Numbered from the stretch's first letter, positions 1-7,882 are shown. The stretch: DNA of 64,000 nucleotides from Polaribacter batillariae (GCF_017498485.1 NZ_CP071795.1:3826130-3890129); one strand, 5' to 3'. The notes: generated by a model from the sequence alone, not told the origin. Made by a program: numbers and translations.

Positions 1-5
1 AATAT

Positions 6-1571
6 TTATTTTTTCGCATTTAAAAGTGAGAATCCATAGCTTAAACCAACATTTATATTGGATGAATTTACGTTTCCAAAAGGCGACCACATTTGCCCGC
101 CAGAAACATGAAAAGATAAATCGTCATTTGCATGGTAATTGATTCCTGCAGTTGGTCTTATAAGTACACCTTCGCCAGAATCTATTCTTCCACCACCAGC
201 AACACCAGCAGCAGCTTCTGCAAATAAAGATAATTTATTATTTGCAAATTTATTACTGTTAATACCCAAACCAAAAATTCCGTGTGCATAACCACCAGAT
301 TTCCCTAAATAAGCAAAAGAAGCTTCTCCTGCTAAATAAAATCTTTTGTTTAAATCGTACTGAACTTTTAAGGCTATTAACTGTAAATCGCTATCAGGAA
401 TACCAAATTTAGCAACATCAAAATAAGTTTGATTTTCTGCACTAATTCGCAATCCTTGTGTTTTAATTTCTTTGATTTCTTCTCCGGTAAAAGGGTCTTT
501 AATGCCACCACTTAAACCATAGTATTTTAGGCTAAAACCAGCAGTATATGCTTCAAAAGTGCCGCCAATTGCCCTGTGATAACCTCCATGAACGCTTAAA
601 CCAAATTTTTCTGTAATTCTTAAATCAGCTCCTATGTTTGGGTACATTGTTAAACCACCTTCTTGATAAATTCTTCCACCAGCAGCCCCAATTCCCATTT
701 TTCCAAAAAGATTAATTCTATTGGTTAAGTTAAGGTTTTTACCTACACCAAAAAATAAATCCATAAAACCAGCAATTAATCCACTATACATGGCATCTAC
801 ATGTGCATAAATAAATGTATTGCTTGTTAAGTAGCGTTGGTACTCGAAACCTAAAATAGATAAGGTATTATTAATAGGTTTGTTTCCTTGAAATGAATCT
901 GTTCGCGAGTTACCGAAAGGAAAAAAATAATCAAACGTTACTTGTTGCACACTTTTTACAGCGGGTTTGATCCAAAACTCTTCTTTAGATTTAGTGTTAA
1001 CCACAAATTTTTTTTGAATATCTGCATAAGAAGCTGTTCTTAAAGTAGAAGGAATTTCTACGAAAAACGACACATTATCATTTTTTATAAAACCTGTAAA
1101 AAAGTTAACGTTACCATATTGTACACCAAAAGAGTAGTTGTTTTTCTTATATTGTAAACCAATGTTCGAATACAATATACCACCACCATCTACTAAAACT
1201 CTGTAACCACCACCACCACCAAAGTGAATATTTGCATCAAAATATAAATTTTTATAGATTTTTTTATTGATGCCCAAGTTTAGCCCTAATGTAAATAAAC
1301 CACCTTGATCTCCTGTAAATGCTGCATGGAAACCAGCACCTGTGTAAAGCCAATCGTTTATAGGAATATTGTAATTTAATCCAATAAAACCCATTGTTGG
1401 TCTTAGTTGATAATTACTATAAATATTTAATTCATCAGGCATGTGAACAAGAGTATAGTTTAAACGGATTTTATTACTGAGTTCTTTTACCTTTAAATTC
1501 GTGAAAGTGTTTTCTTGAGAAAAAACAGAAATAAAGGATAAAATTGAAACCAAAAAAACTATTTTTTTCAT
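6..1571 (-). CDS. Outer-membrane beta-barrel-like protein (hypothetical)
   Basis: Unrecognised exported protein of about 521 aa. I start it at the ATG at 1571, because this puts a signal peptide first (MKKIVFLVSILSFISVFSQ); the longer reading would add seven residues and run into prfC. The mature part is made of short alternating strands rich in Gly, Tyr, Phe and Asn, with glycine runs near residues 115-130, as in beta-barrel outer-membrane proteins. Two stretches (about 80-200 and 265-360) share a barrel-like pattern and may be an internal duplication. It lies 4 bp downstream of prfC on the same strand and could be co-transcribed. No enzymatic motif is seen. Barrel location is inference. Confidence 0.6.
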   Translation of the reverse strand: MKKIVFLVSILSFISVFSQENTFTNLKVKELSNKIRLNYTLVHMPDELNIYSNYQLRPTMGFIGLNYNIPINDWLYTGAGFHAAFTGDQGGLFTLGLNLGINKKIYKNLYFDANIHFGGGGGYRVLVDGGGILYSNIGLQYKKNNYSFGVQYGNVNFFTGFIKNDNVSFFVEIPSTLRTASYADIQKKFVVNTKSKEEFWIKPAVKSVQQVTFDYFFPFGNSRTDSFQGNKPINNTLSILGFEYQRYLTSNTFIYAHVDAMYSGLIAGFMDLFFGVGKNLNLTNRINLFGKMGIGAAGGRIYQEGGLTMYPNIGADLRITEKFGLSVHGGYHRAIGGTFEAYTAGFSLKYYGLSGGIKDPFTGEEIKEIKTQGLRISAENQTYFDVAKFGIPDSDLQLIALKVQYDLNKRFYLAGEASFAYLGKSGGYAHGIFGLGINSNKFANNKLSLFAEAAAGVAGGGRIDSGEGVLIRPTAGINYHANDDLSFHVSGGQMWSPFGNVNSSNINVGLSYGFSLLNAKK

Positions 1572-1575
1572 AATT

Positions 1576-3168
1576 CTATTTTTTAAACTCACTTGTAAAA
1601 TGCAATTTTACAGAAGGGTATTTACTTTGTGTCATTTGAATGGTAAATTCCGAATCTGCTAAAAATACCAATTGGCCTTGTTTGTCTTTTGCTAAATAAC
1701 GTTGTTTTACGCGTTTAAAGTCTTTAAATTCTTCGTTTTTGGGGTCTGTAGCTTCTACCCAACAAGCTTTGTGGACTTGTAGATTTTCGTAGGTACATTT
1801 TGCCCCATATTCGTGTTCTAATCGATATTGAATGACCTCAAATTGAAGTGCGCCAACTGTACCCACGATTCTTCGTCCATTCATTTCTAAGATAAATAAT
1901 TGGGCAACACCCTCGTCCATTAATTGGTCTAAACCTTTGTACAATTGTTTAGACTTCATTGGGTCTGCATTGTTTACATAGCGAAAATGTTCTGGAGAAA
2001 AACTTGGTATTCCTCTAAAGTTCAGTTCTTCGCCTTCCGTTAAAGTATCTCCAATTTTAAAGTTTCCGGTATCGTGAATTCCTACAATGTCGCCAGGGAA
2101 AGACTCTTCTACGATTTCTTTTTTCTCGGCAAAAAATGCATTCGGACTCGAAAATTTTACTTTTTTGCCATTTCTAACGTGTAAATAAGGCGAATTTCTT
2201 TTAAAAGTTCCAGAAACTACTTTTATAAACGCCAGTCTATCTCTATGTTTAGGATCCATATTTGCATGAATTTTAAACACAAAACCCGTCATTTTTTTCT
2301 CTTTGGAATCCACCAAACGTTCTTCTGCTTTTTTTGGCTGTGGAGAAGGGGCAATTTCAATAAATGCATCCAATAATTCTTTAACTCCGAAATTGTTTAA
2401 TGCAGATCCAAAAAATACAGGTTGAAGTTCTCCTTTTAAATATTCATCTTGATTGAAAGGTGGATATACTTCATCTATCAATTCTAGTTCTTCACGCAAA
2501 GTATCTGCTGGTTTTTTACCAACAGCTTTGTCTAATTCTGTACTAGAAAGGTCGTTAAATTCAACTCCTTCTGAAACAGTTTGCTTTTTATCTCCAGCAA
2601 ATAAGTTTAGTTTTTTCTCCCAAATATTATAGATGCCTTTAAAATCGTACCCCATTCCAATAGGAAAACTCATAGGAGTAACTCGCAAACCTAATTTTTG
2701 TTCAACTTCGTCTAATAAATCGAAAGCATCTTTACCTTCTCTATCTAACTTATTGATAAAAACCAACATAGGTATGCTTCGCATTCTACATACTTCTACT
2801 AATTTTTCGGTTTGTGGCTCTACACCTTTAGCGACATCAATTACCACAATAACACTATCTACAGCTGTTAAGGTTCTAAAAGTGTCTTCGGCAAAATCTT
2901 TGTGCCCAGGAGTGTCTAAAATGTTAATTTTTTTGTTTTTGTAAATAAAAGCTAACACAGAGGTGGCTACAGAAATTCCACGCTGACGCTCAATTTCCAT
3001 AAAGTCGGAAGTTGCTCCCTTTTTTATCTTATTGTTTTTTACAGCTCCAGCTTCTTGTATGGCACCACCAAAAAGTAATAATTTTTCTGTTAGTGTCGTT
3101 TTTCCTGCATCTGGATGCGATATAATACCAAATGTTCTTCTGCGTGCTATTTCTTTTAAAAAACTCAT
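1576..3168 (-). CDS. prfC: Peptide chain release factor 3
   Basis: RF3 is a translational GTPase that removes RF1 or RF2 from the ribosome after termination. The 530-aa length is normal. The GTPase domain shows the P-loop SHPDAGKT at about residues 17-24, the switch II motif DTPGHKDF near 85 and NKLD near 139. Later domains include the RF3-type stretch around PMKSKQLYKGLDQL and the LQFEVIQYRLEHEYG region. It is the last complete gene before the cassette array, and its start lies about 400 bp from the array edge. A TAnnTTTG box just upstream gives it its own promoter. High confidence. Confidence 0.97.
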   Translation of the reverse strand: MSFLKEIARRRTFGIISHPDAGKTTLTEKLLLFGGAIQEAGAVKNNKIKKGATSDFMEIERQRGISVATSVLAFIYKNKKINILDTPGHKDFAEDTFRTLTAVDSVIVVIDVAKGVEPQTEKLVEVCRMRSIPMLVFINKLDREGKDAFDLLDEVEQKLGLRVTPMSFPIGMGYDFKGIYNIWEKKLNLFAGDKKQTVSEGVEFNDLSSTELDKAVGKKPADTLREELELIDEVYPPFNQDEYLKGELQPVFFGSALNNFGVKELLDAFIEIAPSPQPKKAEERLVDSKEKKMTGFVFKIHANMDPKHRDRLAFIKVVSGTFKRNSPYLHVRNGKKVKFSSPNAFFAEKKEIVEESFPGDIVGIHDTGNFKIGDTLTEGEELNFRGIPSFSPEHFRYVNNADPMKSKQLYKGLDQLMDEGVAQLFILEMNGRRIVGTVGALQFEVIQYRLEHEYGAKCTYENLQVHKACWVEATDPKNEEFKDFKRVKQRYLAKDKQGQLVFLADSEFTIQMTQSKYPSVKLHFTSEFKK

Positions 3169-3185
3169 TTACAAATTTTGAGGTG

Positions 3186-3193
3186 CAAAGATA
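3186..3193 (-). promoter_or_regulatory. Candidate -7 promoter box of prfC
   Basis: On the minus strand the bases read TATCTTTG, an exact fit to the Bacteroidota -7 element TAnnTTTG. The implied start point lies about 10 bases before the prfC ATG. I do not see a clear TTG at -33. Confidence 0.5.
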
Positions 3194-3284
3194 GGTTTTA
3201 TTCTATAATTTTTATAATGAAATTAAAGGGATGAAAAGGATGATTTTAAAGAAAATATGAAGGGACAGATTTTATGGATTATTG

Positions 3285-3462
3285 CACAGATTTTCACGGA
3301 TAATGATGCAGAAACTCTTGATAGCATGTTTTTCTTTGGAGAAATAAAGAGATTTAACCACAGGTTTTTTAAAAAAATAATGCGTAAAAACCTGTGAAAT
3401 ATATGTCAATTTTTTTTTTAAAACTCTATGAAACAAGCCGCAAAAATCCGTGAAAATTTGTG
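3285..3462. repeat. Nested inverted repeats between prfC and the cassette array
   Basis: An outer pair of 17-bp arms (3285-3301 and 3446-3462, one mismatch that is a G-U pair in RNA) encloses a second perfect 11-bp pair, CACAGGTTTTT at 3359-3369 and its complement at 3386-3396. The gene-free stretch 3169-3591 holds nothing else recognisable except the IS110 end relic at its right side. It could be a palindromic intergenic repeat or a small non-autonomous element. Confidence 0.5.
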
Positions 3463-3538
3463 AAATCCGTATTAAAAAAAAACTAAAAATCTTCTAAAAC
3501 CTCAATCGTCATTTTAATATTTTCTTCTGGTCATTCCG

Positions 3539-3591
3539 GTACTTTCGTAAAAAAATAATGAGTTTTTACTTGTTTTTTACCACAGTACTTT
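3539..3591 (+). mobile_element. Solo right-end relic of an IS110-type element
   Basis: This 53-bp stretch nearly repeats 9622-9674, which is the last codons of the IS110 transposase plus its right end (both end in ...CACAGTACTTT). In both places it is followed at once by the GTT of a cassette. The transposase body is absent here. The simplest reading is that an IS110 copy once occupied the outermost repeat and the rest was deleted. Confidence 0.65.
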
Positions 3592-3606
3592 GTTGTACAC
3601 CGTTTT

Positions 3607-4008
3607 TTATTCAATTATTTCTTTCGTAGGCATTTTAAAAATCCAAACTCCTAAAACTATAGTTAATGAATAGATTAAAACCCAAACTGTTTGGTCCGAC
3701 CATCTTGTTACAAATCCATTGTCAACAATATAGAAAGTCAACCAGACGGATAAAAAAGAATATAAACTCAAAATTATTTTATTTTTCCAAATAGATATAT
3801 CCGAGTTTAGTCTTCTCTGTATTAACCAAAAAATCATCATTGCTGGTATTGAAAGAAACAAACCGAAGATTATCATTAAAAATATCATTTCATATGAATT
3901 CAAAATTTCGTTTAATTCAGATTTGTTGATTATAAGCCCTAAAATAATAGCTAATAATAATGGCGAACTTATTACTGTAAACAACCAAATTTGAATTGTA
4001 TATTTCAT
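3607..4008 (-). CDS. Small membrane protein in cassette 1 (hypothetical)
   Basis: I do not recognise this 133-aa protein. It has four likely membrane helices: about residues 5-27, 39-61, 77-97 and 105-125. Its ATG overlaps the TAA of the upstream gene by one base (TAATG), so the two are probably translationally coupled. Its stop lies 5 bp from the cassette end tag at 3592-3601, as expected for a cassette gene followed directly by its recombination site. With its partner it forms a two-gene cassette of 835 bp. Confidence 0.7.
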   Translation of the reverse strand: MKYTIQIWLFTVISSPLLLAIILGLIINKSELNEILNSYEMIFLMIIFGLFLSIPAMMIFWLIQRRLNSDISIWKNKIILSLYSFLSVWLTFYIVDNGFVTRWSDQTVWVLIYSLTIVLGVWIFKMPTKEIIE

Positions 4009-4397
4009 TAATAATTTTGTTTCCTATTGATAATTTGAGTCACATATTTTCTATGGTTTTCAAATCCATTTTTATCAGGATTTTCCAAGTCAATCATTCC
4101 ATCGATTCCAGAATCGTAAATCTGCCAATTATGTTTTTTAGCTAATTCAATCAATTCATAAAGTCCATTCTCTCCATATAATTGAAGCATAAAATTGCTT
4201 GATTTTTCTTTGTCTGTAACAAAGTCAATTGTAAAATCTATTCCGATTATTTCTCTGTGATTTTCGTCTTTTTTTATTTGGTCAAATGAACTTTCCAAAA
4301 TTCCACAAAAATCAGTCGGTTCCAATTGGTTTTCATCCAATTCCGCAATCGATTCTATTTTTTGTTTTGAATTAAAAAGTACAATATCCCAACTCAT
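4008..4397 (-). CDS. Hypothetical cytosolic protein in cassette 1
   Basis: This 129-aa soluble acidic protein starts MSWDIVLF, a beginning shared by a group of uncharacterised bacterial proteins I can recall only loosely. There is no signal peptide or membrane helix. Its ATG lies 20 bp inside the cassette tag at 4417-4426, so the leader is very short, as is usual for cassette genes. It overlaps the membrane-protein gene downstream by one base. An immunity or defence role would be a guess; no motif shows it. Confidence 0.7.
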   Translation of the reverse strand: MSWDIVLFNSKQKIESIAELDENQLEPTDFCGILESSFDQIKKDENHREIIGIDFTIDFVTDKEKSSNFMLQLYGENGLYELIELAKKHNWQIYDSGIDGMIDLENPDKNGFENHRKYVTQIINRKQNY

Positions 4398-4416
4398 TTT
4401 CTTGGTTTTCTTAAAT

Positions 4417-4555
4417 GGTGTACAACGTTTCTCGTATAAGATTAGTTGCGTTTTTGTGCTCGAGGATTTTCCGAAGGAAAATCAGAAGTAGCAAAAATGC
4501 AACTCACTTTGATTAAGCATTAAAATAGCAATTAATTTTATACAGTGTTAGCAAA
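4417..4555. repeat. attC-like repeat 1 (divergent long class)
   Basis: It runs from the left tag GGTGTACAAC to the right tag GTTAGCAAA. The inner arms GTATAAGATTAGTTGC (4435-4450) and GCAATTAATTTTATAC (about 4527-4542) pair over 16 bp with two G-U pairs, and the tip is ATTTTCC-GAA-GGAAAAT. The arm sequence differs from the other repeats while pairing is kept, which supports selection on the fold. Confidence 0.75.
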
Positions 4556-4557
4556 TG

Positions 4558-4695
4558 TTATTTTTCTTTCCAATAATTCAATTCTCTATAAATTATTGAA
4601 TCTTTATCGTTTTTCCAATTTAGTTGAATTTCTAATTTACTTTTTTCTTTAGAAATTTCGTTTATGATTTCAATATAATTACTTCCGTACTTTAG
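4558..4695 (-). pseudogene. 3' fragment of a cassette gene cut by IS3
   Basis: An open frame enters from the IS3 left end and encodes about 45 residues of cassette DNA (KYGSNYIEI ... LNYWKEK), stopping 3 bp from the cassette tag at 4547-4555. The other end of this cassette lies beyond the IS3 element at 6438-6446, with a matching tag (one G-U pair). The fragment is therefore probably the C-terminal end of the lipoprotein gene at 5999-6397, or of a second gene in the same cassette. It is unlikely to be expressed as a protein. Confidence 0.6.
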
Positions 4696-4748
4696 CCCCT
4701 TATTAATTCGGAGTGATATTTTAAATTTCAAATAAATATATTTGAGAT

Positions 4749-5060
4749 ATGAAATACAAGAAATGGACATTAGCACAGAAGTTAGAAATACTATCAGTTT
4801 CAGAAGAAATCGGCATTGTTGAAGCCTGCCGAAAATACAGTGTAAGCACAGGTACTTTCTACAGTTGGCGGAAAAAGTTTGAGCACAAAGGTGAAGCTGG
4901 TTTAAAAGTTACCTATGACACTAAAAGCAAAGAACTTAAAGAAGCCGAACAAGAAAATCGTGTTTTAAGAAAATTACTAAGCGATAGAGAAATAGAACTT
5001 GAAGTGCAACGAGAACTTTTAAAAAAAAAGTTTGGAACGTCCGATCCAAGAAAGATCTAG
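4749..5060 (+). CDS. IS3 transposase OrfA (helix-turn-helix)
   Basis: A 103-aa protein with an N-terminal helix-turn-helix of the IS3/IS911 type (KWTLAQKLEILSVSEEIGIVEACRKYSVSTGTFYSWRKKF, about residues 5-45), followed by a leucine-zipper-like coiled coil (residues 60-95) used in this family for multimerisation. It binds the IS ends. Near its 3' end the frame meets a run of nine A, where ribosomes can slip by -1 into the orfB frame. The gene appears intact. Confidence 0.9.
   Translation: MKYKKWTLAQKLEILSVSEEIGIVEACRKYSVSTGTFYSWRKKFEHKGEAGLKVTYDTKSKELKEAEQENRVLRKLLSDREIELEVQRELLKKKFGTSDPRKI
5021..5030 (+). promoter_or_regulatory. Programmed -1 frameshift site of IS3
   Basis: Nine A followed by G contains the slippery heptamer A AAA AAG in the orfA frame. 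Slipping by -1 continues as VWNVRSKKDLVDAIYKKH and runs without a stop into orfB, giving an OrfAB fusion of about 400 aa. This is the standard way IS3 elements make active transposase. Confidence 0.8.
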
Positions 5061-5110
5061 TAGACGCTATATATAAAAAACATAAAATTAGCAAGAGTAA
5101 GATTATCAAA

Positions 5111-5956
5111 ATGGTAGGTATTGTGTCAAGTAGCTATTATAGAAAGCCTAGTGGTGGTAAAAAAGGAAATAAGCCAACTAAAGAGACCTTTCACAAGACT
5201 AAAGGCCTGGTATTGCAGGATGACGTAGTTGCAGCTATTAAAGAGGTTTTAAAGGATGAATTTATAGATTGTGGCTATAGATTAATGACCAGTTATTTAA
5301 ATAGAGACGGCTATACTATAAACCATAAAAAGCTATATAGAATTATGAAGGAAGAAGGTCTGTTGAAGCTTGACAATAGGATAGATAGAAGTGGTTCTGG
5401 ACGTAAATTTGTAAAGTTTAGAAAGGTTTATACTTCTAGACCTTTGGAGTGTTTAGAGATGGATATAAAGATGGTTTGGATACCAAGTGTAGGTAAAAAC
5501 GCTTATTTACTCTCGGTTATTGACGTTCACACACGTAGAATATTGAAAGACTATTTTTCCTTTAATATCAAACAAAATCACGTAATAGCGCTATTATCTG
5601 CATTGTTTGAAGATTGTGATTATCCCAATAATGTAGTTATTAGGAGTGATAATGGCAGTCAATTTATAGCAAAAAAAGTGCGTGAATATTTAGGATTAAT
5701 CGGAGTACAACAAGAATTTACACACATTGCGACTCCAGAAGAGAATGCACATATTGAAGCATACCACGGAATATTAAAAAAAGAAGTATTCAAAAGGTTC
5801 GATTATCAATATTTTGGAGAAATAGAGCAAATACTAAAACGCTACGTGAAATTTTACAATAATAGAAGGATCCATGGTCTATTAGGACGAATAACTCCAA
5901 TGGAAAAATGGAGTCAAGATAAACACCTTATTAGAAGAAATAAATTAACAGCTTAA
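5111..5956 (+). CDS. IS3 transposase OrfB (DDE integrase core)
   Basis: The 281-aa reading from this ATG holds an HTH_21-like segment and an rve DDE domain. Catalytic residues are visible in LEMDIKMVW (first Asp, about residue 117), VIRSDNGSQF (second Asp, about 178) and ENAHIEAYHG (Glu, about 214). The reading frame is open back to the A-run at 5021-5030, so the working product is probably the OrfAB fusion rather than a protein from this ATG. No damage is seen, so the element may still be active. Confidence 0.9.
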   Translation: MVGIVSSSYYRKPSGGKKGNKPTKETFHKTKGLVLQDDVVAAIKEVLKDEFIDCGYRLMTSYLNRDGYTINHKKLYRIMKEEGLLKLDNRIDRSGSGRKFVKFRKVYTSRPLECLEMDIKMVWIPSVGKNAYLLSVIDVHTRRILKDYFSFNIKQNHVIALLSALFEDCDYPNNVVIRSDNGSQFIAKKVREYLGLIGVQQEFTHIATPEENAHIEAYHGILKKEVFKRFDYQYFGEIEQILKRYVKFYNNRRIHGLLGRITPMEKWSQDKHLIRRNKLTA

Positions 5957-5998
5957 TTAATAATCGAAATTTAAAAGATTACTCTTGTTTTATAGGGG

Positions 5999-6397
5999 TC
6001 AAAACATTCCGTATTCACTCAATTTTTGGTTGAGAAATTTATATCTATACTTTTTTAATTCAGAATTTAATTCGGCAATTTGCTTATTCGAGATTTTCAA
6101 AGAACGGATTTTGTCATAATCTTTCTCTCCTTTAATATTTAATGTATCTAAAAAGTAATCAAAACCTTTTGCGACAACATTATTCCAATCATCAATATAG
6201 ATTTGATAATAGTTTCTCAATCTTCCTTCTTTTTGACGTAAATTAAACCATCCACATCCAGCTGATATTGTATCGCAACCATCTTTCACGACTTCTCTAA
6301 TTGAAATATTAAATTGATTGTCAAAAGCATTATAAGTAGGTGAGGGCTTGCAACTATTCAGAGCGATAAAAATTAAAATAACAATAATCTTTTTCAT
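5999..6397 (-). CDS. Cassette lipoprotein, probably truncated by IS3
   Basis: A 132-aa protein with a lipoprotein signal (MKKIIVILIFIALNSC, lipid-attached Cys16). The mature part is unrecognised; it holds a CDTISAGCGWFNLR segment with two Cys. Its ATG lies about 40 bp from the cassette tag at 6438-6446, and the gene reads toward the IS3 element. The TGA stop is formed right at the IS junction, so the original C terminus is probably missing and may survive as the fragment at 4558-4695. Whether the shortened product works is unknown. Confidence 0.65.
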   Translation of the reverse strand: MKKIIVILIFIALNSCKPSPTYNAFDNQFNISIREVVKDGCDTISAGCGWFNLRQKEGRLRNYYQIYIDDWNNVVAKGFDYFLDTLNIKGEKDYDKIRSLKISNKQIAELNSELKKYRYKFLNQKLSEYGMF

Positions 6398-6437
6398 TTT
6401 TTTATTCTTTTAACCAGTTTGAGTGGTTTTCACAATA

Positions 6438-6574
6438 TTTGCCAACGTATTTGTTTATGGAAAGTTGCGATTTTGTCTGCGAGGAATTTCCGAAGGAAAT
6501 TCAGCAGTAGGCAAAAAAGCAACTAATTTTGATAAGGCTAAAAGTAGCAATTTTTTATAAGCGGTGTTGGCAAA
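6438..6574. repeat. attC-like repeat 2 (long class I)
   Basis: It runs from left tag TTTGCCAAC to right tag GTTGGCAAA. Inner arms TTATGGAAAGTTGC and GCAATTTTTTATAA pair over 14 bp with three G-U pairs, followed by TTTTGTCTGC with GTAGGCAAAA, and the tip hairpin AATTTCC-GAA-GGAAATT. The unpaired bases between tag and inner arm resemble the central spacer of attC sites. Class I repeats 2, 3, 5, 7, 8, 9, 10 and 12 are nearly identical. Confidence 0.8.
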
Positions 6575-6904
6575 TGCGTGTTTTTATGTTTTTTTCAACG
6601 TTTTTTTTATTTTCCGCAAAGATTTTAATTCCGCATTTTGCTTAATTCCGAAAACGTTTTAAACTCAAAAATTGAGTAAGAATTTCGCGTTTAATTTTTT
6701 CAGAGTTTGAGTAAATTCACACGTTTTACAATTCCAACTATTTGCAAAATTCCGCCTGAATTTTGCGGGCGAGAGAGTGTTCCACATTTTAAAAATTCCT
6801 TTTTCTTTCGTTTTAAAATTCAGAGTTTAAAATCACAATTTTGATAAAAAACCAGGCTTAAAGGGCTTATGCTTTTTTTGCGCAAATCAGCAGTTTTTGC
6901 TAAC
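6566..6904. repeat. Cassette type C, copy 1 (no conventional gene)
   Basis: A 339-bp cassette from GTTGGCAAAT to TTTTTGCTAAC. No ordinary gene is visible on either strand apart from a 40-codon minus-strand ORF. Nearly the same sequence recurs at 8002-8340, 11751-12090 and 12210-12549. It contains the stem GCAAAATTC-GAATTTTGC shared with types A and C. Confidence 0.75.
6665..6787 (-). CDS. Small ORF of type C cassette, copy 1 (40 aa)
   Basis: The peptide starts MWNTLSPAKFRRNFAN and includes a CKTC pair. The same 41-codon frame without indels is present in all four type C copies, and its first 16 codons recur in type A cassettes. It lies on the same strand as the known cassette genes. Differences between copies are mostly amino-acid changing, so selection for the protein is not shown. 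It may simply be DNA that folds or regulates. Confidence 0.3.
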   Translation of the reverse strand: MWNTLSPAKFRRNFANSWNCKTCEFTQTLKKLNAKFLLNF

Positions 6905-7036
6905 GTATTTGTTTATGGAAAGTTGCGATTTTGTCTGCGAGGAATTTCCGAAGGAAATTCAGTAGTAGGCAAAAAAAGCAACCAACTTTAATATGGCTAA
7001 AAGTAGCAATTTTTTATAAGCGGTGTTGTAAAAAGC
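6894..7036. repeat. attC-like repeat 3 (long class I)
   Basis: Left tag TTTTTGCTAAC belongs to type C and right tag GTTGTAAAAAGC to type A. The two tags of this repeat do not pair with each other, but each pairs with the far end of its own cassette. The inner fold and GAA tip are as in repeat 2. Confidence 0.8.
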
Positions 7037-7416
7037 GGGTTTAATTTTCCGTAATTTATTTTTCAGCTTTTAAAATTCTCACTTTTTCATTCAGTTATAA
7101 ATTCCGTTTTGAGTGATTTTTTCACGCTTAGAATTTTTCAGATTTTGTTCAATTCCGCCAACTTTCTAAATTCAGCGTTTGAGTAAGCATTCCGCCAAAA
7201 TGATTTTCAGGATTTGAGTAAAATTTCTTTAGTATTTGATTTTCAGTATTTTATAGTTTTAATCGTTTGCAAAATTCCGCCTGAATTTTGCGAGCGAGAG
7301 AGTGTTCCACATTTTTGGATTCAATTTTTTTTTCAGATTTCGAAACGGTAAAAAACTAAAAGTTATTTTTAAACAACTGATTTGTTTTTGGCATGATTCA
7401 GCCAGTTTTTTACAAC
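7025..7416. repeat. Cassette type A, copy 1 (no conventional gene)
   Basis: A 392-bp cassette from GTTGTAAAAA to TTTTTTACAAC. Copies occur at 10782-11172 and 13138-13528. The plus strand is T-rich and no protein-like ORF is contained. It holds the shared stem GCAAAATTC-GAATTTTGC and a 17-codon minus-strand ORF beginning MWNTLSLAKF or MRNTLSLAKF depending on the copy. Confidence 0.75.
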
Positions 7417-7476
7417 GTATGCGTACATGGCAAGTGAATAGCGAAGCTCATTTGCTATGTGCGCTGTTGTGTGCAG
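7406..7476. repeat. attC-like repeat 4 (short class II)
   Basis: A 71-bp site from TTTTTTACAAC to GTTGTGTGCAG, close in size to classical attC sites. GCGTACATGGC pairs with GCTATGTGCGC (11 bp, two G-U), then AAGTGA with TCATTT, then AGC-GAA-GCT at the tip. Two bases (AT) bulge from one strand only, like the extrahelical bases of attC. It repeats at 12539-12609. Confidence 0.75.
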
Positions 7477-7882
7477 TAAATATAGCAATTAGTTGGCTAA
7501 TTTCATATTTACGTAGTCAGTCAAACGCTACGATAATTCGCTTTTCATATCTTATTAGTTTATTTTTTTATGAACTTTATACCAACTGTATAAGGTTACG
7601 TCAAAAAATAATCGGAATTCATTCTCTCTACCTTTTACTTTTTAAATCACTAAAATTCAATCTTTTATTTGACTTTCTCAAAAAAAAACCGTAATTTACA
7701 AACTTAATAACGTTTCAACGTTTTTGATAGTGTAACTCTCACACGATGTAATCGATAAGTTTGTAAACCGAAATTTCCTTCTAGTCAATTTCCGAATTGA
7801 TTTAAAAAGTAAAACATTCCGCTTCTAAAAATTCCGAATAGTAAATATGAAAAAGCAAAAAGTTTGACTTATTGCTCACAAC
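7466..7882. repeat. Cassette type B, copy 1 (no conventional gene)
   Basis: A 417-bp cassette from GTTGTGTGCAG to TGCTCACAAC, paired tags with one mismatch. The second copy is at 12599-13017 and differs by eye mainly at one place (near 7753). The plus-strand open frame across it runs through the neighbouring repeat and looks accidental. It holds an internal hairpin at 7695-7767. Confidence 0.7.
7695..7767. repeat. Internal hairpin of type B, copy 1 (damaged arm)
   Basis: The left arm TTTACAAACTTAATAAC faces a right arm that has lost its GTTATT start and now reads CGATAAGTTTGTAAA. The second type B copy keeps the full arm. The intact form has the AAC...GTT layout of an attC-like site. Confidence 0.55.

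Larger units (their letters stand above)
4696..5998 (+). mobile_element. IS3-family insertion sequence
   Basis: An element of about 1.3 kb with imperfect terminal inverted repeats: the left end (CCCCTTATTAATTCGGAG...) matches the complement of the right end (CCCCTATAAAACAAGAG...), sharing a TTTTAAATTTC block further in. It holds orfA and orfB in the usual IS3 order with an A-run frameshift site between them. If the ends are taken as TAG...TCA the limits are 4693-6001. I see no clear target-site duplication, so the insertion may be old or rearranged. It splits cassette 2. Confidence 0.85.

Noticed and set aside
3483..3530. Minus-strand fragment PEENIKMTIEVLEDF before the IS110 relic
   Set aside because: Only 15 codons, preceded directly by a stop. 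It may be the tail of a lost gene, but I cannot support a call.
4558..4776. Full 72-codon ORF as a real gene
   Set aside because: Its first third lies inside the IS3 left end; only the cassette part is kept as a gene fragment.
7302..7694. Plus-strand ORF of 130 codons across cassette A, repeat 4 and cassette B
   Set aside because: It runs through the recombination repeat and both cassette tags, is on the strand opposite the cassette genes, and has low-complexity composition with no domain. The shorter version at 12552-12827 is the same accident in the second type B copy.
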